A program made the position numbers and the translations under genes. A stretch of 64,000 nt of DNA from Xiphias gladius. Lineage: Eukaryota > Chordata > Actinopteri > Istiophoriformes > Xiphiidae. Each line of letters starts with the position of its first letter. Position 1 is the stretch's first letter. The stretch is from assembly GCF_016859285.1 (NCBI RefSeq), contig NC_053414.1:9730517-9794516 (forward strand), in the 5' to 3' direction. Under the pieces are notes generated by a model, which was given only the letters and a program-made list of their open reading frames with translations, was not told where the DNA came from and did no database searches. This document shows, one piece after another, positions 41,598-52,900 of this stretch.

Positions 41598-41856
41598 TAT
41601 CAGGGGAGTCACAGATGTACGACCTGAACTCATCTCCGATTCTGACTCGATGTTTCATCAAGTCAGTTGTCACGAATGCTACAGAGTCACATGAACAGAC
41701 GTATGTGTTATCAGCAGCCTCCAGACTCTTCAGATTATTATAATCATTCAGATTATTACTGCTGAATGTCTGTAAATTGTTGTTTTGAATGGAGAAAGAT
41801 ACAAGACGAGGATATAAACCACCATCAGGCAAACTAATGATCTTGTTGCCAGAGAT
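41598..41856 (-). pseudogene. detached fragment of a tlr2 gene (last LRR and LRRCT)
   Basis: 259 bp aligned to 45678-45936 with about six differences (about 98% identity). On the minus strand it reads LPDGG, PRLVSFSIQNNNLQTF and the cysteine-rich cap (YVCSCDSVAF, SYICDSPDT), in frame throughout. Both flanks differ from those of the larger copy, so it is an isolated piece. It keeps the cap cysteine in SYIC that the larger copy has changed to Phe, so it was not copied from that gene after its decay. Confidence 0.85.
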
Positions 41857-41859
41857 AAA

Positions 41860-44140
41860 AAACAGAAATTGTCTTTGTAAATATGGATAATGCAGAGAGA
41901 CTGAATTGGATGTTCATGTATGAAACATTTGAATTAACCACTTACGTGGAGAAAAAAGGAAAAAAAAAAAAGGCCTTTATCAGAATTAACTGTGGCACTT
42001 TTTTTCTGTGAGCAGATAATTTGGATTTTATTGACACATATGCTATTCGAAAAAATATAGAAGTACTGATAATGTTGTAACCTTTTTCTCTCTTTTTTTG
42101 TATTTTTTATCCCTGTACTACAAGAGGAGACATGTTTTGTAAAATAGCAGAGTCTTGTATTCGCGTGTGGGATAGGCCAGATGTCTGGCATGACAGAAAT
42201 TTAAAAAAACTAATCTAAAAGTTAAAATCGGTTGCAAATATATGGTTTTATTTTGAAAAAAGGCTAAAATCCTAAAACAGCTGGGTACAGTAGCTTTTAG
42301 CAGACATGACTCAAACAGGGCTAAATTGTGAATTTGGCTTATTCATGTGTTTTTAATAGTCTTTGAACAACAAGCTCTTTGGCACAGAGTAATATGATAT
42401 ACCAGGCTCTGGCTACACAGAATACCTGTCAGTAGGATCAATTTATGCTTATTTTGGTCCTAATGTCCGAATGCCCTCTTGTTTTTTCATTTCATCAGCT
42501 TCCTTATAATTTCCTAAAGAGGAATATTTACATGGTTTTAAATGTTCCTCTATCAGTTGTACCAGGAATTAAGATTTTAGCAGCTCGTACTAATCAATCC
42601 TTTTTCTGGAAATGAAAAGCTGTTTATAAACTGATCCCAATTACTGGATCATTTACTAGCTCTCTCTTACAAACCCAAATAAATAAGTGGAGAAGTATGA
42701 GATATACTGTTCCATAACAGTCTCAATGTTTGTCCTGTTCAGGAAACATACTAGGAATTTAAAATTCAATTTCAAAAAATGATGGTTTTCATAAAATAAA
42801 GGGATACTATATTCTGTATCTACGTGTTGCGTGACTAAATGACTACTGAATGAAAAATATTTTAGATGCGTTGTGTGTCATCTTATTTGCATTTAACCAC
42901 ATTTTAACCTGACGTGTTTAAGAACTTTGAAAACACTGACATCTTTCTCAAACTTTAAAATACAATTCTGTGGGTGTGAAGAATCGCTCCTGGTAGATAA
43001 ACTCATGTCACTTTATTGTACGGCCGTGGATGAGTTATGTGTCAGGGCCTGCAATTATACAACGTGTCAATCCTGAAAGCAATGATCTGATGACGTCCCG
43101 TTGATGGAGTCGTGCACTTCACCAGACTTTACTGACTTTTACGGACATCTGTAACTCTGTACATGTGTGCATGTTGAGCATTAATGTGCTTGTGTGTTAG
43201 TGTATGTGTGTGTTATCAGGACACCCTGGCTCCCCTGGCTTCCCTGTCATCAGTATCCAAGCTTCTGTGTTGACTTTAGGGCTAAAGATCAATAGCGGCA
43301 ATATGTCAACTCTCAAGAGCCTGACAATGAATTACACACGTTTTTAGGCACACAAGCACATGAACACACACCGACACACCCACACCCGCACACAGACTTT
43401 TCAGATTTGTCTCATAGGTTAAATTTATCATATTAAATGGAAAAACATTAACTGCAAAAGCTACAATGGTTAAATCAATATTCCAGAAAAAAAGCTGATC
43501 AATACTTTCTATAGGTGTCTGTTTATCTGAAGGCTAAACATCAGGGAGGTTTTTCTATGTTACAACATTAAACACAAATACAAAAATATTGCAGTGGATG
43601 TATAATAATAATTTCTTTAAATACTGTAGATTAGATGTTTGTCCACACATTTAAGCTCCGTATACATGTATAGTGTTATAGCTGATTAATAATTGTCACC
43701 TTCTTTTGAAGTGATGGGAAATGCATTACTGTAAATTCAGCTTACAAGGAAAACGTTATGTTGTACCTCCAACCATCTTGAATGGTAAATCATCTGTTGT
43801 GGTCTGCTGCCCTTTCTGTGATATGCTCTGTTCAACTAACCTATTTTTTTCATACCTCTTTCCTATATTATCTTCACATTTACGCTATATTTAACTGGTA
43901 ACAAGAAAACAGGAAACTCAGTCAAACCCAGCCTGTTATGTTACACTGAACTGTGCAACAGATCGATAGAGTTCTATAGGTTTAGATGAGTCTTCATTAT
44001 TAAATTCCCAACAATTAAAACGCTGGTGGTCATGATGCGACTGCTCAATTTGCTCTGTTTGCATCTTTTGCATTACATGTGTTTCGTTCAAGAACCTCCT
44101 GACAAGATTTCACTTTACTTTAAAGCAAAATTGCTGGATT
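41860..44140. other. intergenic, nothing recognised
   Basis: AT-rich sequence with a TG/CA-rich patch at 43150-43215 and 43340-43395. No gene, and no further piece of tlr2 seen on either strand. Confidence 0.45.
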
Positions 44141-44149
44141 TTCTTTTCT

Positions 44150-44590
44150 TTTTTTTTTTTTTTTTGGCCACTGGGGGCTGCTGAAGTTGTAACACAACAT
44201 TGGCATATTATCACCTAGCAAACTGGATATTAGAAAGAAGTTTACACATCCAGCTGACACAAAGAAACATTAGCATTCGTTAGTAGTCGTGTTTGTGGCC
44301 ACCTGACAAATTTTAAGTTCAACTGGCACGTTCTGGATTGGCTCTTTAGCTGCTAAATGCTCCACTATGTTCACGAGCTAGGCGCAAACTTGTTAACTGT
44401 TCGTTGCTGGGCAGGACACGTACAGCGGCTTTTATCAGAGTCATTTGGCTGAAAACAACTGCCTGCTTCTGATGGAAATGATGTTGATGAGAGAAGTGAG
44501 AGTGAACCAGTATGAGCTAAAGGCCGTCACAGTGCTCCGCAGAAGGGAACCGCAGAGTTGGGTAATAACTGTCTATGGGTTTCTCTTTTA
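44150..44590 (+). repeat. interspersed repeat family E
   Basis: 'ttggccactgggggctgctgaag', 'ggctctttagctgctaaatgctccactatgttcac' and 'ggctgaaaacaactgcctgc' match 14370-14900. Confidence 0.6.
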
Positions 44591-44754
44591 CGAGTCACCC
44601 CTTTCACATTTCACATAGTCATCTGAACCATTGTTAATATAGAAATCTTCACACGTGGAACTAAAAATTGAGGTTTTGCTCAGCACTTAAACTGAAGGCA
44701 CACATATACTGACCTCAGTTGCAGCATGTATAGATCTACAACAGCTGTGAAAAC

Positions 44755-44860
44755 GCCCAAGTGAATCAGCCCCCCAGTGTGTGTTGGGATAAGTTCCAGC
44801 CCCCTGCATTCCTCAATGGGATAAGCAGTATGAAGAAAGGATGGATGGACACGAGAAATA
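44755..44860 (+). mobile_element. retroposon 3' tail with GGAT end
   Basis: 'gttgggataagttccagcccc..cctcaatgggataagcagtatgaagaaaggatggatgg' is the usual 3' terminus of a common fish LINE/SINE family. It is strongly truncated. Confidence 0.5.
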
Positions 44861-45013
44861 TTGAGTAGAGTGCTGATCACGGATATTTTAATGAGACAAT
44901 ACATTTTTAGGCTTTTACCCAACTGAAAGTGACACAGCAATGCTTCAAAAATTACCTACATATATAAAAAACTGTGATTGAAAACACCAAATTACCAGCC
45001 GCATTGAATATTT

Positions 45014-47287
45014 TTACCCTGTCATTATCACAGGTCTTTTAATAGCTCTTCTCAAACTCTGCCAGAACCTGGTGATCTTGTTGTCATCATCAGGCCACTC
45101 CAAATACGTCCTAGAGTTCATGACTGTCCGCAGCTTACAGAACTTTTTGGGGATGGTCTTTCGTTCAATGGGCTCCAACAGAATCAGCACAACTGTGTCG
45201 TTGTTTTGGTCAAACAAACTAAAATGGGTGTAGTCCAGTTCGTACTAGCACCATTCACTCCTGACGAAGTGCTGAGACAGGATGAAGATTGTTTTGTGAC
45301 TCTTCTCAATGGCGTCCATGATATTGTCCATAATCCATCCTCCAGGAACAAAATCTCTTTTGTGGAGGCAGAGTCGGAGAGGGTTTTCAGACTGCTCGAG
45401 CTCCGGGACCAGATGCGCGGCACCCAACCAGCGTCCATCTCTCTGTAGGACACAAAGGCGTCATACTCAAGCTCTCCTGTTTTTAACTTTGGCTTCCTCT
45501 TAGCTCTCAGCCAGGCCCAGGTCATCTTCATATACCACACGATGCTGAATTTATGACAGAAACCTGCAATGAGCAGAATCACTGCCAGGATGCCTAGGCA
45601 GAGTAAAGAAAAAGATAAAGCCATGTGGCAATCAAACACTGACAACCTCACATCTGCTACACTCATTCCTCTCATAGTATCAGGGGAGTCAAAGATGTAC
45701 GACCTGAACTCACCTCCGATTCTGACTCGATGTTTCATCAAGTCAGTTGTCATGAATGCTACAAAGTCACATGAACAGACGTATGTGTTATCAGCAGCCT
45801 CCAGACTCTTCAGATTATTATAATCATTCAGATTATTACTGCTGAATGTCTGTAAATTGTTGTTTTGAATGGAGAAAGATACAAGACGAGGATTTAAACC
45901 GCCATCAGGCAAACTAATGATCTTGTTGCCAGAGATGTATAACTCTGTGAGAAAAGATAGTCCAATGTTGAGTTAAATCATTGTCTGACAGATCAAGGAT
46001 GTGTAAACAAGTCTCAGGCATACTATGAAACATATTTCCACTCATGTCGATGTTTTTAAGCTTTTCTAGTTTGGTGAAGAGCTGGCTGTTGATCGACAGC
46101 AGGTGATTTCTGCAAACATTGATGGTTTGCAGGCTCCAAAGCACACATTTGCCGTCACACATCATTTGGCTCAGTGCAAGATCACTGAAGAAGTTGTCAC
46201 TGATATCTATATACTCCAGCTTTGAGAGATCAGTAGAGGACTCACAGGGAATGGCGTACAACTTGGAGTTTAGCACAGACAACCTTCGCACCTCGCTGAG
46301 TAGTGGCTGCAGGTAAGAGAGGGCTGGAAAACTGTAGAGCCGAGGGTCATCCACATTTTTGAGGACAACAACCTTCAAATGCTCGATGTTTGGGATTGAC
46401 ATAATGCCATCCAGAGGTGTTAAGAGTAATTTTGTATCTTCAAGTGCCAACATAGTCATATCAAGGTCTGACAGCAGTTTTAGAAGTACCATACATGCTG
46501 CAACCGTCACGGTAACATTTTTAAAAATAACACTTGTAGTACCGCCATTGTCGGACACTTAAAATGGGAACAATTGATACTCTGGGAAGAACCATGTGTC
46601 AGTGAAAGTAAGCGTTGTGTTTGGGTGTACATCTGACGGTAAGACTTCTACAAGCACTTGATTTCTCTGAAACAGACCATTCAGACCAAGTGTCAAATGG
46701 CTAATAGGCCCAATTTGCCTCAAACTTCCTTCTGCATAGTCCTGTAGGTTTTTCCCATCAAAAAACAGCTCATCAAGACCACTAAGCCCTGAAAAGTCAC
46801 TTTTTCTGACAGAGTCAAGGTGAGGTCCTCCAAAATGTAGGGTCTTTAATTTCTTCAGTGAAGGGAACAGCTCGCTAAGACCCAATGTTTTATATTTCCA
46901 AAAGATTCAAGTACTGAAGGGAAAAAAGGTTCTTAAACCATTTATGGTTTAAGAACGGTTTATACCGTTTATGGACAGGTCCAATTTCTCCAGATTAATC
47001 AGTGGGACAAATGCTTGTTCCTGGATTGTTTTGATTTTGTTGTTATTCAGGATCAAAGACCTTAAACTGGCATATGCAACAAAATCATCTTTCATTATTG
47101 TCTCCAGTCTGTTGAATGAGATATCGAGTTCAGCGATGAGCGTTGAGGGGGCTGCAGGGACTTTCCTCCGGTTTTGTCTCGAGCAGTTACATGACATTTG
47201 TTCACAGATGTGTCACTGTGGCCTGGAAAGTGAGAAGCTTTGATGCATTAGCAGAATGACAAACATGAGAAATGTCAGGATTTTCAT
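45014..47287 (-). pseudogene. tlr2: toll-like receptor 2, inactivated
   Basis: Toll-like receptor 2 senses bacterial lipoproteins at the cell surface. The whole gene body is present: start at 47287 with signal peptide (MKILTFLMFVILLMHQSFS), LRRs (including FHSMPETC as in human TLR2), LRRCT, one membrane segment (about 45585-45530) and TIR domain ([40 protein letters not shown]). It cannot be translated as one protein: stops at 47213-47215 (codon 25), 46559-46561 and 45245-45247 (Lys to stop after SEWC), frame breaks near 46890-46975, 45960-46000 and 45400-45425, and a loss of about 25 residues between PETC and the next LRR. A 5' UTR acceptor (gttttacag) precedes the start. Some breaks could be assembly errors, but not all. 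Confidence 0.92.
46929..46956. repeat. small palindrome inside the broken tlr2
   Basis: Arms gttcttaaaccat and atggtttaagaac around two bases, next to a related 'ggtttataccgtttatgg'. It lies exactly at a frame break in the LRR region and looks like a template-switch scar in which a short stretch was copied in inverted form. Confidence 0.7.
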
Positions 47288-47299
47288 CTTGAGTTCCTG

Positions 47300-48885
47300 T
47301 AAAACACAGATTCACAATTCTGTTTCAGTAAAATATAGGCCTTTTTCACAGCAAACATTCTGACTCGTCAGCAATGACAGTGTGACGATGAGCCAGCGCG
47401 TACAATACAAACTGAACAAACAAACTGACCCTGAAACTGAAGCAGCTAAATTGAATTTAGCCATGATTAATTTTATCACTTACACCTGTCATGTCAAAGT
47501 GTATTCCCAGAAAAATGCCTATTATGGAGTTTGGAATGCGTCACAGAAATAATTATGTCCTTCAGTGTTTAAGGGCGACATGTTACCTGGCATGTTGTAT
47601 GTTCAAGCTGTATGGCCAGATTCATGGAAATATCAGACACATTAAAAATGGACTTTGTTTTCTTGCTGATAAGATATTTATCTATTTTATTGGTTGCACT
47701 AATACCACAAGTTCCAAGCTCTCTAGCTACTGCAAGCCCCACTGTTGCTGTTTTTATCTACAGTTTAAGGCTGGCAAGTTAATTTAAAATGGCAACCATG
47801 CTGTCCAATTACTAGCTACTGATGCACCTCTGCTGACCAATCCGAATTGTGAAATCTCTGTGGCTGTGATCGGTCATCAAATCATAAACTGATAAATTAA
47901 GAAAAGCAATAATAGATTTATATTCACATTTAATACTTGATATGACTACTTAATATTTCGACTGTGTGTCTATACTCTGTATCTAGACAATTAATTAATT
48001 TGTGAATTTCAAAAGGGAAAATTATGCAAAATTATGCTAAAAAGGCTTTTAAATGTTTGTTTTTCCATTTACAAGATGTCTTATTTTTTATTATTTTTGA
48101 GTTTTCAGTGCATCATTTAAACATACAATAAATTAAATGATTTATAATAGGTTTTTAAAATTTGACAGTTTATCATCTACAATCAAACACTGAGAAGGTT
48201 TCTACAGTAAATACTCCTGCAGGAGAATCTACAATGCATGACAAAGGACTGACAATCATGTGAAAATACCTTGATGAGTCTCGATGTCTTGCTTACAGTT
48301 GAAATTTCTTGTCCTCCTTCAGCACAGTCATGGCGTGACAGAAAGATGTATTCAATGATTCAGATTTCTGCATCACTTCTCTAGTTTGTAAATTATTTCC
48401 CCGTTTTCATTTTTTTTATCCGGCCCAATAGGAAGTGGCGTGCTTGATTCCTGGCACAACTTTGGAATTAGATAATCTCATTAACAACCGGAAGGTCGTG
48501 GTTTGTTCACAGTTCAGTCTCGTGTAGACAGCTGACAGAAGCAAAAACAGCCTGAAATGCCGGAGGTGGATCAGCACCTGCAACAAACCACACCCTTCTC
48601 TCCCATCAGGTTGCTACATGACTAACGGGTGCCATTTTATTTGAACAAACATTTACAACATTTACTCTGTTGATTATGATAACATTAATGAATGTGTTTC
48701 TACTGTGACTGACAGGAAAAACGAATCAGAGTTGTTAATCAAGTCAGATGCACGAGTTTGACTCTTAAACACCTGTAGGTGTAATTTTTTTGTTTTGTTG
48801 ATATGTGTATGTTGTTTATGACAGAATCAAATCAAATGTAGGATCCAGAGTCTTTGTAGTCTGCCCTGTAACAGATTAAAAATCA
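47300..48885. other. upstream region of tlr2
   Basis: Presumed former promoter and 5' UTR intron of tlr2. No other gene or repeat recognised; AT-rich at 47900-48180. Confidence 0.4.
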
Positions 48886-48889
48886 GGAT

Positions 48890-49495
48890 GTACCATATCA
48901 GCTCCTGCAGCACAATTTATTTTTTTTTAAACTCGTGTCTTACAAGTCCTCTACCTGCATGACAGTGCACCCCTTTAATGAACATCACCTCTGTGTGCTC
49001 AGTGAGTGCGGGAGTTTGCAAGTTCTAAAAATACTTTACAAGGACAGTTACAATGAGAACGTTACCTGGAGTGGCGCACAAGGTAGGCGTCGGGTGTGTC
49101 CCGAATTCATTCTACGGCAAGACAACGACCCTTAACATACAACCAGTCATTGAGAACTGTCTTCAGCGACAAGAACAAGGAGTCCTGCAGCAGATGGTGT
49201 GGCCCCCACAGAGCCCCGATCTCAACATCATGGAGTCACAAATGAGACGGAAGAACTGTGGCAAATTCTTAAGATGCCTGGAACAACCTACCTGACAAGT
49301 ACCGTTAAAAAATGTGCACAACTGTATATAGGAGAACTGGTCGGTCACAACAAATACTGATTTGATTCAGGTTTTTTCTGTTTATTGCACTTTGTTTGAA
49401 ATGAAATGTTTAATAAAAAACTATTCATGGCTTTTTTTTGAAAGCATCCCTACTTTACCTTTAGTGCTTAAACTTTTGCACAGAACTGTATGAAG
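48890..49495 (+). mobile_element. Tc1/mariner remnant
   Basis: Translation gives ILRQDNDP and, in another frame, VWPPQSPDLNIMES, both diagnostic of Tc1 transposases, in a strongly reduced element. The right side ends 'aacttttgcacagaactgta', a typical Tc1 terminus. It differs from the family at 27146-28185. Confidence 0.72.
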
Positions 49496-49723
49496 GAGGC
49501 GGGAGATGCCTTGGTTTGGCAGCACTCTCAGAAAACAGTTCCTCAGTGGTCTAATATGTTTTACCTGAAACTTTTAGACTGGTGCGTGGGAAATGATGCA
49601 GAGGATTAAAAAAAAACCAAGCTGCTAAACTCTGGGGCTCTGACAAATGATTGAAATTAGGGCAGGTAGGTAAATTGTGTTATAAAGAAAAAGACTGCTA
49701 TGGTGTTCAATACAAAACCTTTT

Positions 49724-49729
49724 TTTATT
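49724..49729 (-). terminator. poly(A) signal of tmem131l
   Basis: AATAAA on the minus strand, about 220 bp past the tmem131l stop codon. Confidence 0.5.
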
Positions 49730-49948
49730 TTCTATGATCAAAACTGCAAAACATCTAGAAAAATATACAACAGATGGTTAACCTTTCACAACATTTAACA
49801 TTTGAAAATGGGAACATAAAAGAAAAGGAATATTCACATTTTCCCCAATAATAATAAAAGAACATTCATTTTTATTTCCTTTCTTTTACATATCAATGTT
49901 TTATATGTTTGCAATTATTTTTAAGGTCTGCGGTTTTGTTTTTTTGTT

Positions 49949-52900
49949 TTAAACATCTCCACAGTAGCCAGAGTCGTTGGAGAGTTGTGAGTTGGAGCTG
50001 CGGTTGGAAGAAGAGTTCCATATGTCCAGGTTCATGTGTGGGCCGAACGGGTTGAAGCTGGAGTACTGGATCGGTCTGCAGGTCCCCTCTGGCTCCCGGT
50101 TGAAGGGAGAGTGAGGTGGGGTGATGGGGGACACGGGGGACATCGGGGCTGATCGCTCTGGTTGGAAGTTGCTCTGGTAGGGCTCGCGCTGAGGCGTCCA
50201 GATGGATCCAAACAGGCTGGACATTGGGGAGAGGCTGCGGGTACCCGAGAAGTATGGCTGTGAAGGAGGAAAAGAGGGAAAACGTGAACTCTTAGGCCAT
50301 TTTTCTGAGCTACTGTAGCTAGCTTGTGTGCTCAGGTGCAACTGCATACAGCCGCCTAAAGAGGCTGTATCCCATTATTATCCTTCCATGACATTTTCTA
50401 ACCTTACCTGTAACTGTGCTACCACTGGACATTTGGCTGTCTGTTCCCATGTGGTGATGACGTGGCTGTCATTTTGCAGCTTTTAAATCTCACCTCGCCT
50501 TTTCAGCTTAAATAAAATGACCTTCCTGCTCTAGAAAAGGCGGCAAAGTATCTCCCCATCCGCAGCAAAAAAGTTATCACTTCAGGTGTCGCCGTGACTT
50601 CGGGTTAAGACGCTTGCCATGAAATTACAATGTCCCCCGTTTGATTACAGCTGGGGAGGTTTGTTGCGTGTCAAACTCTTCTCTTCCCAAATCTTTCCAG
50701 TCTGTTGCTATTGGCACAGTCTCAGGCAAAAATACCATAAAAATCTTTTCTCAAAATAAAGGTTATGCCTTCAAGAAATATTTCAGCTGCAGCCCATATT
50801 TCAAAGTTTCAAGCAAAAAAAATTTTTTTTTTGATTTTCTGCCTTGGCACTTGCCTATAGTACCAGACTCAATCATACAAAGGCTACAGAAATATTTTCT
50901 GTCTGTTTGTCAGGACAACAACAACAAAATTTAAAAAGTACAACTTGCTGCGTGGAACATGTAACATTTATAAACTAGAAATGTATTTTAGCGTGTGGTC
51001 ATTTTCCGCTTATTGCCAATTTACAAGATGCAATTCCTCATTGTTTGATGTCTGATCTTAAATGTCATTACAAAGTTTTTATATAACTGTTACCTCACTG
51101 AGTTTGCATTAATCACAACAGATACCAGAATCCCGAGGCTGACTTTTAAAGCCAATTTTTGAGAGTTAAAAAAAATGTATAAATGTAACAAAATGAATAT
51201 ATAAAGAATTTTTTTTTAAATGCATTCTTAAAAAAATCTGATAATATATCAGCCAGTAATTTTTTCACACAAACATATAACTAAGTTTTTGGCACAAACA
51301 GTTCTGGTAAGCATCCATCAATTTTGTTTAAAAGTTGAGAGATTTGAACTGAGGTATTGTATTTTACAGTTGTTAATAAAGTGCTGTTTATGAAAGCAAG
51401 ACTAAATATATTGTATAAAGAGGGTACATTCTGAAAACCATGCTCGAATTTTTATAAAACTACCGATTAAAACGCAATTGCAATAACTATATATTAAAAT
51501 CAAGAAAAGCCTATCAAAGGTACATTTGCAGTTTTGTAGAATATTTATGTACTGCAGTTTCTTTTTGGACATCTGCTAACATACACACCAACACTGGTTT
51601 ATCTGTGACAAGACAATATTGGCTGATAACATCAGCTCATGCTCAAGTAACATGAGGAAGACTGCATGTGAAGTGCATGGAACACTGTGCAATAGGAAGC
51701 GCCAGCTTCACACAGCTGTGTAAAAAGGAGAAGCAGCAGATGCAAGGGGTTTATAAAAACCCCCTTTCGGTACGAGTGAGTCTATTAAACCACATGCCTT
51801 TGTTCCTCATTTCTGCTCAGAGAGTGGAGTTATTAAAGTACAAGAGTCGATAACTTCCTCTAAAAGGTACATGAGTCAAAACAGAAAAGAAGCTCCTGTG
51901 TCAATGCGCTTTATAATGTGATTACATTGTAATTACAGTGCTATCAGTTGTGTTAGAAAACCGCAATTACCTTCCATGTCTCTCCATAGTCTCTACCTGT
52001 TTAATGTTTATAATATAGCCTTACAATAGTCCCAATGAATAATAACTTTTAAGATTTAGTGTTATTTCAAACTGTGTTCAATTTATATAATGATTTTAAT
52101 TGTCGTTTACCTACTGCCTTTATTTTTTCATTTCCGGACAACACAACTTTAACCACATCCTATACATCTGTATTTAAGTGCAACTGTCTGCTGCTTGAGG
52201 GAAAAACGTTTCTCAAGGTTTTATCTTCTTCGAGTTTATGTACTATATGTGCCTAGAGTTGGGCAGTATTTATCAGATTTAAATACTCTAAAACTTAATT
52301 ACAATAATGTGAGGTATGATTTCTGAGAAAATAATCATTACAAATATGTATATGAGGCGCCGTTGTCAATTTCAATCAGCACCTTGCAGCCTGCAATACC
52401 AGGATGAGACATTTTACCTGCATCACAACATAGCAGAGCTGCAAGAATTAATCGATTAGTTGATGGACAGATAATTTATCTGCAACTATTTTGATAACCA
52501 AATAATGGTTTTAGCTATTTTTAAGCTTTTTGGTAAATGTTGTTTAGCTGCAGCAGTTCAGCAGCAAGATCAGATACAAGAGTTTGGTAATGTGAGTCGT
52601 CACCTTGCTGCCCACACAGGCTGCTGTGTCCCAGGCTGAGGGCGATTCCTGAGGCTGTTCCTCACTCCAGCAGGTCTGATTGCTTTGTGTGTTCTGGCCA
52701 TCCTGACCGGGAAAACCACTCGGGAATGTTCCGTTACCTACAAAATAATTACGACAAACAAATGCTTAGCTTGAGTCCAGAGAAACCCTAAGGACGCAAT
52801 GTGAATACTTGTTGCAGTAAGAGTTTCAAGTGATTTAATTCCAGGTCACTTCTTTCTTTTTCATTAAAATTACACATTATACTAAATGCAATTTGAATAT

